The notes beneath the pieces were generated by a model. It did no database searches and was not told the DNA's origin. It saw only the letters and a list, made by a program, of their open reading frames with translations. From positions 1 to 5,222 of the forward strand of contig JAEZHX010000061.1 in the NCBI GenBank assembly GCA_023436765.1: 5,222 nucleotides of DNA, written 5' to 3'. This DNA comes from Bacillota bacterium. Lineage in GTDB: Bacteria > Bacillota > Clostridia > Lachnospirales > Lachnospiraceae. Both the position numbers and the translations under genes were made by a program. Position 1 is the stretch's first letter; the number at the start of each line of letters is the position of its first letter. This document shows, one piece after another, positions 1-5,222 of the stretch.

Positions 1-1364
1 AGCTGGTACATCAGCTTTCGGAGCAATACGGGTATGTGTCTGTACTGGGCACCGATACCAAGGGAAAGAGCTTTAGGGTAAGCAGAACCGGAATTGAAGT
101 AAATGATTATATATTTACCGAACGGGGTTTTGTTGTCCGAATCCATAATGGTGTGAACTATTCAGAGTATTCCTTTAATGAAATTAATGAGGAAAAGTTT
201 AATTCCATTATCGAAGAGATTCATCATAAATTAAACAAGCTGGCAGACGGTATAAAAGTAAATTCATATAAAATAATCGAGGAAGAGGAGCTGGACAAAA
301 GCTTCCTGGGTGAGGTGGACATCGATCCTGAGCAGATCAGCCCGGAGCAGGTGGTCCGGGACCTGACCGCCATCAGGGATGAAGCCCTGAAAACATCGGA
401 TTTACTCGTGAACTTCCACGCCAATTACAGCTATATCCACGTCGCAAAAATATTTATCTCAGCGAAGAAGGATATGGAACAGTCCTATATCCTGGGAGAA
501 GGATTATTAAACTCCATAGCCCGCAGAGAGGATAAGGTGAAATATTTCTTTGCTCCGGTATCGGGAATGAGGGGCTATGATGTGGTTCGCGAGCTGCAGG
601 ATTTGTATCCGAAGGTGATCGAGCAGAGTATCCGCTTGCTTGATGCGAAGGCTGTAGTTCCCGGAGAGTATGAGGTTATCTGTTCTCCGGACATTGCCGG
701 ATTGATCGCGCATGAAGCCTTCGGACATGGTGTGGAGATGGATATGTTCGTGAAGGGCAGAGCCAAGGGAGCAGAGTATCTGGGGAAGCAGGTGGCTTCC
801 ATTAAGACAACCTTGCATGAGGGAGCGGCAGCCGCAAGGCATATGTCCTCCTATCTCTTCGATGACGAAGGAACGCTGGGTACGGATACGATTGTAATAA
901 AGGAGGGGATTCTCCAGACAGGAATCTCTGATCTGCTCTCTGCCTTACAGCTGGGAACAGAACCTACCGGTAACGGGAAGAGAGAGACCTTTGAACGGAA
1001 GGCTTATGCCAGAATGACGAACACCTTATTTGCGGCAGGAACTGACAGGTATGAGGATATGATTGCCTCGGTTCAAAAGGGCTATCTGATTGAAGGTATG
1101 TACAGTGGGATGGAGGATCCGAAGAACTGGGGGATCCAGTGTATTGCACTGGTCGGAAGTGAGATCATCGATGGAAAGCTTACCGGGAATCTGATCTCTC
1201 CTGTCATCATGACCGGGTATGTTCCGGAGGTGCTGAACTCGATCAGTATGGTGTCGGAGGAGGTTTTTCTGGATGGTGTCGGGTATTGCGGCAAAGGATA
1301 TAAGGAACTGGTGAAGACTTCAAACGGTGGTCCTTATATCAAAACGAAAGTGAGGTTGGGATAA
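1..1364 (+). CDS. tldD: TldD-type metallopeptidase subunit (5' end outside window)
   Basis: This is the catalytic subunit of the TldD/TldE zinc peptidase, a cytoplasmic heterodimer that in enterobacteria trims unfolded peptides, including the microcin B17 precursor. The zinc-site motif HEAFGH (HExxxH) is at 711-728, residues 226-231 counted from the GTG at 36. Family landmarks follow in order: FDDEG (residues 275-279), PTGNG (310-314), RMTNT (326-330) and a C-terminal GYCGKG. The Cys there (base 1287) matches the family's conserved late Cys, a proposed third metal ligand. The frame is open from base 3 and reads LVHQLSEQYGY before the GTG at 36. Family proteins also extend further at the N-terminus, so the GTG is probably not the start and the true one lies upstream of base 1. 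The stop TAA (1362-1364) overlaps the ATG of the PmbA-type partner. The family assignment is secure. The physiological substrate in this organism is unknown. Confidence 0.93.
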   Translation, partial: LVHQLSEQYGYVSVLGTDTKGKSFRVSRTGIEVNDYIFTERGFVVRIHNGVNYSEYSFNEINEEKFNSIIEEIHHKLNKLADGIKVNSYKIIEEEELDKSFLGEVDIDPEQISPEQVVRDLTAIRDEALKTSDLLVNFHANYSYIHVAKIFISAKKDMEQSYILGEGLLNSIARREDKVKYFFAPVSGMRGYDVVRELQDLYPKVIEQSIRLLDAKAVVPGEYEVICSPDIAGLIAHEAFGHGVEMDMFVKGRAKGAEYLGKQVASIKTTLHEGAAAARHMSSYLFDDEGTLGTDTIVIKEGILQTGISDLLSALQLGTEPTGNGKRETFERKAYARMTNTLFAAGTDRYEDMIASVQKGYLIEGMYSGMEDPKNWGIQCIALVGSEIIDGKLTGNLISPVIMTGYVPEVLNSISMVSEEVFLDGVGYCGKGYKELVKTSNGGPYIKTKVRLG

Positions 1365-1366
1365 TG
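1352..1366 (+). promoter_or_regulatory. RBS and TAATG stop/start overlap between tldD and tldE
   Basis: GAGG at 1352-1355 lies 8 bases before the ATG at 1364-1366. The last A of the tldD stop TAA is the first A of that ATG. This fixes the tldE start and suggests translational coupling, which would favour equal amounts of the two subunits. Confidence 0.75.
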
Positions 1367-2665
1367 CTGGATAGGATCATAAGCATTTTAAACAGTAAAA
1401 AGGATGTGATCAGCGGATACGTCATTATGGAAACCATGACGGAAGCCAGCGAGCTGTTCTTTATCCGCAGGAATGTGGATATGGACCGGGCAAAAAGGGT
1501 GCACCATTACAGCGTAACCGTGTACATAGACTTTGAGGATAACGGAACCTCTTATAAAGGTTCCTCCACAACTAAGCTTCATCCAACCATGAGTGAGGAA
1601 GAGCTTCGAAAGGCAGTTGAGGATGCGGCCTTTGCTGCTAAGTATGCCAAGAACCCCTATTATCCACTGGTGAAGCCTTCTTCTTGTCGCAAGACGGAGA
1701 CCGGCAGCTTCTCTGAGGAGAGCCTGCCTTACTATATGAATCTGTTGACAGAAGCGGTCTATAAGAACGACCGGTTTGAGAAAGGCGGTATTAATTCCTG
1801 TGAGATATTCCTTAACAGAATCTACACCCATGTGGTGAATTCAGAGGGTGTGGATGAAGATGCCGTTACCTACAGCGGTATGGTGGAATTTATCACTACC
1901 TGGAAGGAAGAAGGAGAGGAAATTGAACTTTATAAGTGTCTCAATTTCTCTGAGTTTGAACCGGATACGATTACGGCTGAGGTGGATGAAATGATTCGCT
2001 TATGCAGGGAGAAGGCAGTCGCAAAGCAAACCCCTTCCTTGGGAAAAGCAGCAGTACTCCTCACCAGAGATGCAGTTAAGGATTTCTTCTCTTATTACTG
2101 CTCGAAAAGCAATGCATCCTCCGTATACAACCACAGCTCCACCTGGCAGATTGGTGATGCGATTCAGGGAGAAGATGTGAAGGGAGACCGGATTACTTTA
2201 AAGCTGGATCCCTATCTGGTAGGTTCCACTTACTCCAAAGGCTTTGATGAGGACGGCTTCCCGGTGAAGCCGGTAACCATACTCGAGAATGGCGTGTTGA
2301 AGCGATACATTGCGAACACCCGATATGCGCATTATCTGGCTGTAGAACCTACCGGTTCCATCCGTAACATGGTGCTAAGTCCCGGCAGCAGGACAATCAG
2401 CGAATTGAAGCAGGAACCTTACTTTGAGGTGGCTGCCTTCTCCGATTTTAACGTCGATCCGGTGACGGGTGATTTTGGCGGAGAGGTCCGGCTTGCATGG
2501 TATTATGATGGTGAAAGGACGATACCGTTAACCGGGGGTGCGGTAACCGGTAATATTAACGAATTGCATCGGGAACTGTATCTATCCGAGGAGCTTCAGA
2601 AGGATAATTACTATGAAGGACCTGCTGCGGTTAAAATAATGAATATGAATGTCAGTGGGCTATAG
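1364..2665 (+). CDS. tldE: TldE/PmbA-type peptidase partner subunit
   Basis: This 433-residue protein is the second subunit of the TldD/TldE (PmbA) pair and has normal length for the family. It shows the same fold landmarks as TldD, including FDEDG at residues 294-298 followed by a 'GVLKRYI' strand. Near the C-terminus it has the glycine-rich LTGGAVTGN segment typical of PmbA-like proteins. It has no HExxxH motif, as expected for the non-catalytic partner, which in characterised systems shapes the substrate channel. It starts at the ATG overlapping the upstream stop and ends at TAG, followed within about 10 bases by a terminator, so it is the last gene of the operon. No signal peptide or membrane segment is visible, consistent with a cytoplasmic location. 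Calling it TldE rather than a second TldD rests on the missing metal motif and on its operon position. Confidence 0.92.
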   Translation: MLDRIISILNSKKDVISGYVIMETMTEASELFFIRRNVDMDRAKRVHHYSVTVYIDFEDNGTSYKGSSTTKLHPTMSEEELRKAVEDAAFAAKYAKNPYYPLVKPSSCRKTETGSFSEESLPYYMNLLTEAVYKNDRFEKGGINSCEIFLNRIYTHVVNSEGVDEDAVTYSGMVEFITTWKEEGEEIELYKCLNFSEFEPDTITAEVDEMIRLCREKAVAKQTPSLGKAAVLLTRDAVKDFFSYYCSKSNASSVYNHSSTWQIGDAIQGEDVKGDRITLKLDPYLVGSTYSKGFDEDGFPVKPVTILENGVLKRYIANTRYAHYLAVEPTGSIRNMVLSPGSRTISELKQEPYFEVAAFSDFNVDPVTGDFGGEVRLAWYYDGERTIPLTGGAVTGNINELHRELYLSEELQKDNYYEGPAAVKIMNMNVSGL

Positions 2666-2673
2666 ATGAAGAT

Positions 2674-2738
2674 AAAAATCACCCCTTTGCCGAACAGAAA
2701 GCTTTCTTAAAGTTTCTGCGGGCAGAGAGGTGTTTTTA
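2674..2738. terminator. Bidirectional intrinsic terminator between convergent genes
   Basis: An outer 12-bp arm (2680-2691) pairs with 2721-2732, with one mismatch and one G-T pair. Inside it CAGAAA (2695-2700) pairs with TTTCTG (2713-2718), and CTTT (2702-2705) pairs with AAAG (2709-2712) around a 3-base loop. A T5 run (2733-2737) follows on the + strand. An A5 run (2674-2678) precedes the stem, giving a U-tract for - strand transcripts too. It lies between the tldE stop (2665) and the end of the opposing lectin-like gene (2798). Confidence 0.85.
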
Positions 2739-2797
2739 TTCGGTGGGTTTTATAAGATTCTTAGTAACTCGGTACTCTAGTCTACCTGTAATAAATT
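2739..2797. other. Short convergent intergenic stretch with no recognised feature
   Basis: This is AT-rich sequence between the terminator and the 3' end of the lectin-like gene. I see only weak 4-bp inverted repeats and no convincing gene or site. It would be the 3' untranslated region of the - strand transcript. Confidence 0.4.
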
Positions 2798-3346
2798 TTA
2801 TCCTTTCCAGATATGCCAGAGATGATTACTCTGACCTGTAGCAAAGACGTCAAGACGGTTACCTCCCCAGGATACGGCAGCGGGCTCAGAGGTTATGACT
2901 CCGCCAAGGTCCTGCCAGCCCGACCAGCGCCTGCCATCCCAGGTACGATAGATCAGCTGGTTCTGTCTCCCTCTTGCGAAGATCTCAAGACGGTTTTCCC
3001 CGGTTGAGGCAGCTGCAGGACCGGAAGTAATCCGGCCACCGCCGAGATCCTCCCAATCGCTCCAGCGTCTGCCGTCCCACCATTTGTGCCAGAGACTTTC
3101 ATTTTGTCCTCTTCCGAAGACGTCGATGCGATTTCGTCCCCAGGATACGGCAGCAGGAGAAGAAGTCAGGATACCGCCGAGGTCCTCCCAGTCATTCCAA
3201 CGACTGCCATCCCACCATTTATGCCAAAGAGCCTGGTTCTGTCCGACACCGAAGACATCCAGACGATTTTCCTGCCAGGAGGCGACGGCCGGCGAGAAGT
3301 TCAAGATACCGCCGAGGTCCTCCCAGTCACTCCAGCGGCGGCCATC
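2798..3346 (-). CDS. C-terminal part of the interrupted propeller gene (blades 3-6)
   Basis: This segment continues in frame directly after the TGA and encodes the last four blades, ending in LWHIWKG and TAA. The first possible restart in frame is a TTG at 3304. It has no well-spaced ribosome binding site: the nearest GGGAGG lies 14 bases away and is simply part of the Trp-Glu-Asp codons found in most of the repeats. Independent expression is therefore unlikely, and I list it as a remnant or as the readthrough extension of the upstream part. Its 181 sense codons show no further stop or frameshift. Blade 5 is divergent: it has an extra Gly-Arg step, SW becomes ST, and WHKWW becomes IYRTW. Confidence 0.5.
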   Translation of the reverse strand, partial: DGRRWSDWEDLGGILNFSPAVASWQENRLDVFGVGQNQALWHKWWDGSRWNDWEDLGGILTSSPAAVSWGRNRIDVFGRGQNESLWHKWWDGRRWSDWEDLGGGRITSGPAAASTGENRLEIFARGRQNQLIYRTWDGRRWSGWQDLGGVITSEPAAVSWGGNRLDVFATGQSNHLWHIWKG

Positions 3347-3604
3347 TCACCATTTATGCCATAAGGCCCTGTTCTGGCCGACACCAAAGATATCGATACG
3401 GTTCTGCCCCCAGGATACTGCAGCCGGTGCTGACAGGATGATACCGCCGAGGTCCTCCCAGTTACTCCAGCGCCTGCCGTCCCACCATAGGTGCCAGACC
3501 GCTTGATTTTGTCCTCTGGCGAAGACATCCAGACGGTTTGGCTGCCAGGAGGCTACGGCCGGTGCTGAGGTCAGAACGCCCCCAAGATCCTCCCAATTAC
3601 TCCA
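2801..3604 (-). repeat. Six tandem 135-bp coding repeats (propeller blades)
   Basis: The repeats run 3604-3470, 3469-3335, 3334-3200, 3199-3065, 3064-2927 (138 bp) and 2926-2801 (126 bp). The + strand marker GCCGAGGTCCTCCCAGT or a close variant starts at about 3581, 3446, 3311, 3176, 3041 and 2903, giving the 135-base period. Similarity is highest around the WEDLGG and WWDGRR codons. The array is in frame throughout and encodes protein, so it is not a spacer-type repeat. Confidence 0.9.
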
Positions 3605-4060
3605 GCCTGCAGACGGCGGAGTAGGAGGGGATGGCGGACCGGGAGGGGTAGGTGGAGATGGTGGAGCAGGACGAGTAGGTGGAGATGGCGGAGCAGGACG
3701 AGTAGGTGAAGACGGAGGGGAAGGAAAACCGGGCTGTGATTCAGGCGGCCTCCTTAGGATAAGCTCGATTACTCTCAGTAATATTTCACGGATGCGGTCA
3801 CCTGTTATGCCAAAGGCTCTTAATGTATAATATACGGCATAGTTATTTCGTATCAGAGCATCCGTTAACTGCTCTGCTACTTCTGCCTCGGTACCTCTGT
3901 AATTATCTTCGTTCTGCAGTACATAGGCCACAATGTTAGATAGGATTTGTCTGGAGACGGATCTTTGGATACCAAATTTTTGGAACTCTGAATAGTAGTC
4001 AGCAAAGGACCTGTTCAGGGACGACATGATACGGTTAATATTTCGTTGATCTTGAAACAT
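3347..4060 (-). CDS. N-terminal product: unknown helical domain, Pro-rich linker and about two propeller blades
   Basis: If the TGA is a true stop, translation gives this 237-residue protein. Residues 1-104 carry predicted amphipathic helices with many charged and Tyr residues, and I cannot place them in a family. Residues 105-152 are Pro/Ser/Thr/Arg linker. The rest is one full propeller repeat (153-197) and most of a second, ending WHKW. Two blades cannot close a propeller, so the C-terminal part would probably be unstable or need to oligomerise. The ATG at 4060 is chosen because AGG (4069-4071) lies 8 bases upstream and a promoter precedes it. There is no hydrophobic N-terminal signal, so any surface role would need non-classical export or release. 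Confidence 0.7.
   Translation of the reverse strand: MFQDQRNINRIMSSLNRSFADYYSEFQKFGIQRSVSRQILSNIVAYVLQNEDNYRGTEAEVAEQLTDALIRNNYAVYYTLRAFGITGDRIREILLRVIELILRRPPESQPGFPSPPSSPTRPAPPSPPTRPAPPSPPTPPGPPSPPTPPSAGWSNWEDLGGVLTSAPAVASWQPNRLDVFARGQNQAVWHLWWDGRRWSNWEDLGGIILSAPAAVSWGQNRIDIFGVGQNRALWHKW
3621..3728 (-). repeat. 27-bp minisatellite encoding the Pro-rich linker
   Basis: Units at 3621-3647, 3648-3674 and 3675-3701, plus a degenerate one from 3702, repeat with a 27-base period. The second and third differ at a single base. They encode nine-residue Pro-rich units such as TRPAPPSPP. The linker never has three prolines in a row. Confidence 0.8.
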
Positions 4061-4068
4061 AAAATCAG

Positions 4069-4073
4069 CCTTT
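4069..4073 (-). promoter_or_regulatory. Ribosome binding site of the lectin-like gene
   Basis: On the - strand the sequence reads AAAGG followed by 8 bases and ATG (4060). The match is short but well spaced, and it supports this start codon. Confidence 0.6.
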
Positions 4074-4091
4074 TTTTATAACGATCATTCT

Positions 4092-4120
4092 ATTATATGT
4101 GTAGAATTCATAAGTGTTAT
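4092..4120 (-). promoter_or_regulatory. Sigma-A-type promoter for the lectin-like gene
   Basis: On the - strand there is a perfect -10 TATAAT (4092-4097). Exactly 17 bases upstream of it is ATAACA (4115-4120), which matches four of six consensus -35 bases. Transcription would start near 4085, giving a leader of about 25 bases. It lies just downstream of the serS terminator, so the gene appears to be transcribed independently. Confidence 0.7.
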
Positions 4121-4142
4121 CTTGTTGATTTGATCGGAGAGG

Positions 4143-4156
4143 ATGCAACATTGCAT
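4143..4156. promoter_or_regulatory. Palindrome ATGCAA-CA-TTGCAT upstream of the lectin promoter
   Basis: A perfect 6-bp inverted repeat with a 2-base spacer ends about 22 bases upstream of the -35 box. A dimeric regulator could bind there as an activator. No regulator is identified, and a match this short could be chance. Confidence 0.3.
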
Positions 4157-4185
4157 TCATAAAAAATCATTGGAATTAGTCGGGT

Positions 4186-4236
4186 AAAAAAAACCCCAGG
4201 AGACTCGACCGGATTTATGGTCAAGTCATCCTGGGA
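4186..4236 (-). terminator. Intrinsic terminator of serS
   Basis: CCCAGGA on the - strand, just past the serS stop, pairs with TCCTGGG (+ strand arms 4230-4235 and 4195-4200, plus A4201-T4229). GACTTGACC then pairs with GGTCGAGTC (arms 4219-4227 and 4202-4210, one mismatch), with one bulged base between the two stems and an 8-base loop. Eight U residues follow (A8 at 4186-4193 on +). It is a strong terminator separating serS from the lectin-like gene. Confidence 0.9.
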
Positions 4237-4244
4237 TTTATTTT

Positions 4245-5222
4245 CTACTTGATGAGAGTCATCCCGCCCATATATGGCTGCAGGGCAATGGGAATATTGA
4301 TAGTACCGTCCGCATTCATATTATTTTCCAGGAAAGCGATCAACATTCTCGGAGGTGCGACCACGGTATTATTCAGGGTGTGGGCAAAGTATTTGCCATC
4401 CTCTCCGTTCACGCGGATTTTTAGGCGTCTTGCCTGTGCATCCCCTAAGTTGGAGCAGCTGCCTACCTCGAAGTACTTCTTCTGTCTCGGAGACCAGGCT
4501 TCAACATCGACGGATTTGACTTTCAGGTCTGCCAGATCACCGGAACAACACTCCAAAGTTCTGACGGGAATATCCAGGGAACGGAACAGATCCACAGTAT
4601 TCTGCCACAGTACATCGAACCATTTCATGCTGTCCTCCGGCTTACAGACAACAATCATTTCCTGCTTTTCAAACTGATGGATACGATATACTCCTCTTTC
4701 CTCCAAGCCATGAGCGCCCTTCTCCTTACGGAAGCAGGGAGAATAGCTGGTCAGGGTCTGGGGTAGGGAGGTCTCAGGCAGGATCGTATCGATGAACTTT
4801 CCGATCATGGAGTGTTCACTGGTTCCGATCAGAAATAAATCTTCTCCTTCTATCTTATACATCATTGCTTCCATCTCTGCAAAGCTCATGACACCGGTAA
4901 CGACATCGCTGCGGATCATGAATGGAGGGACGCAATAGGTAAAGCCACGATTAATCATAAAATCTCTGGCATAGGAGATTACTGCGGAATGAAGTCTTGC
5001 GATATCACCCATCAGGTAGTAGAAGCCGTTACCGGCAACCTTTCTTGCGCTGTCCAGGTCAATGCCGTTAAACTTCTCCATGATTTCTGTATGGTAGGGA
5101 ACCTCAAAATCCGGAATCACAGGCTCGCCGTACCGTTTCACCTCAACATTTTCACTGTCATCCTTGCCGATCGGTACGCTGGGATCTATGATATTCGGAA
5201 TGGTCATCATAATCTTTTTAAT
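4245..5222 (-). CDS. serS: Seryl-tRNA synthetase, catalytic core (N-terminus outside window)
   Basis: This cytoplasmic class II enzyme charges tRNA-Ser with serine using ATP. Positions are from the ATG at 5210. IPNIIDPSVPIGKDDSENV (4-22) is the typical junction after the coiled-coil tRNA-binding arm. Motif 1 is near RGFTYCVPPFMIR (88-100). The serine-binding TxE motif is TSE (130-132). Motif 2 is FRKEKGAHGLEERG...RIHQFEK (160-182). Motif 3 is NNTVVAPPRMLIAFLE with its Arg at 298, followed by PYMGG. The frame is open to the window edge (IKKI before the ATG). Full enzymes have roughly 100 more N-terminal residues, so the ATG at 5210 is internal and the true start is beyond base 5222. The gene ends with TAG and a strong terminator. 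Motif 3 lacks the GSGLAVGR form of E. coli-like enzymes and looks more like the NNT-type version I associate with some archaeal and clostridial SerRS. Function is secure; the subtype is my inference. Confidence 0.95.
   Translation of the reverse strand: MKKIMMTIPNIIDPSVPIGKDDSENVEVKRYGEPVIPDFEVPYHTEIMEKFNGIDLDSARKVAGNGFYYLMGDIARLHSAVISYARDFMINRGFTYCVPPFMIRSDVVTGVMSFAEMEAMMYKIEGEDLFLIGTSEHSMIGKFIDTILPETSLPQTLTSYSPCFRKEKGAHGLEERGVYRIHQFEKQEMIVVCKPEDSMKWFDVLWQNTVDLFRSLDIPVRTLECCSGDLADLKVKSVDVEAWSPRQKKYFEVGSCSNLGDAQARRLKIRVNGEDGKYFAHTLNNTVVAPPRMLIAFLENNMNADGTINIPIALQPYMGGMTLIK

Larger units (their letters stand above)
2798..4060 (-). pseudogene. DUF346/PLL-lectin-like beta-propeller protein interrupted by in-frame TGA
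   Basis: Read as one frame from ATG 4060 to TAA 2798-2800, this gives 420 codons before the terminal stop, one of them an internal TGA at 3347-3349. Residues 1-104 are helical and charged, with no recognised family. Residues about 105-152 are a Pro-rich linker. Residues 153-420 are six Trp-rich repeats of 45 residues (46 in blade 5, 42 in the last) with the pattern WSxWEDLGG...SxPAxxSWxxNRxDVFxxGQNxxLWHKWWDGRR. That pattern matches the DUF346 family, which includes the PLL/PHL sugar-binding propellers of Photorhabdus. The TGA (codon 238) falls in 'WHKW*DGRR' of blade 2, where blades 1, 3, 4 and 5 have Trp; blade 6 ends 'WHIWKG'. The frame is the same before and after it, and no other lesion follows. 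No signal peptide is seen. A glycan-binding role is inferred from the family. The gene may be a recent pseudogene, a sequencing error, or read through. Confidence 0.8.

Noticed and set aside
36..38. GTG at 36 as the tldD start
   Set aside because: The frame is open back to the window edge with a plausible helix, and family members have more N-terminal residues.
507..842. Minus-strand open frames inside tldD (also 224-424, 964-1149, 1082-1294) and inside tldE (1388-1831)
   Set aside because: They lie antisense to well-supported genes, lack ribosome binding sites and have low-complexity, family-free translations.
3347..3349. Selenocysteine at the internal TGA
   Set aside because: The equivalent blade positions carry Trp, never Cys, and no obvious SECIS-like hairpin or redox context follows.
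2813..3506. Plus-strand open frames across the propeller repeats, and the - strand frame at 3301-3528
   Set aside because: Their repeated sequences are shadows of the 135-bp coding repeats. The Trp-rich frame has the coherent domain pattern.
2801..3604. CRISPR array
   Set aside because: The repeats are contiguous, 135 bp long, coding and without unique spacers.
2798..4060. Frameshift as the cause of the split lectin gene
   Set aside because: Both halves are in the same frame. The break is a TGG-to-TGA substitution with no insertion or deletion.
4249..4677. Plus-strand open frame inside serS
   Set aside because: It is antisense to a clearly conserved enzyme and has no recognisable features.
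5208..5210. ATG at 5210 as the serS start (a truncated or SerRS-like paralogue)
   Set aside because: The frame continues to the window edge, and the IPNI...DDSENV segment normally sits after the N-terminal coiled coil.

Overview
The window looks like chromosomal DNA from a low-to-mid GC Firmicute of the class Clostridia, probably Lachnospiraceae-like. I infer this from the style of the TldD/TldE and seryl-tRNA synthetase proteins, compact intergenic regions, strong intrinsic terminators with U-tracts, and a sigma-A-type promoter. No species is assigned.

Layout. Bases 1-2665 (+ strand) hold a two-gene unit encoding the TldD/TldE (PmbA) metallopeptidase pair. tldD is cut by the left window edge, and it overlaps tldE by one base (TAATG), so the two subunits should be co-translated. 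A long hairpin at 2674-2738, with A5 on one side and T5 on the other, ends this operon. It can also terminate transcription arriving from the opposite strand.

Bases 2798-4060 (- strand) hold the most unusual gene. It encodes a protein with an unrecognised helical N-terminal domain, a Pro-rich linker built from 27-bp DNA repeats, and six tandem 45-residue Trp-rich repeats of the DUF346 / PLL-lectin beta-propeller type. The six repeats are also a 135-bp DNA repeat array. The frame is broken by one in-frame TGA at 3347-3349, exactly where four of the other five blades have a TGG-encoded Trp (the sixth blade ends differently). The remaining 181 sense codons downstream are intact and in the same frame. 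This is therefore a single G-to-A nonsense change, a sequencing error or a readthrough site, not a frameshift. The gene has its own promoter (4092-4120) and a ribosome binding site.

Bases 4245-5222 (- strand) hold the catalytic core of seryl-tRNA synthetase, cut by the right window edge and followed by a strong intrinsic terminator (4186-4236). That terminator separates serS from the lectin gene downstream on the same strand.

The genes do not form one obvious pathway. tldDE and serS are housekeeping-type genes, and the lectin-like gene sits between them as an independently transcribed accessory unit. I see no tRNA, rRNA, CRISPR array, insertion sequence or phage gene here. The point most worth following is the interrupted propeller gene.
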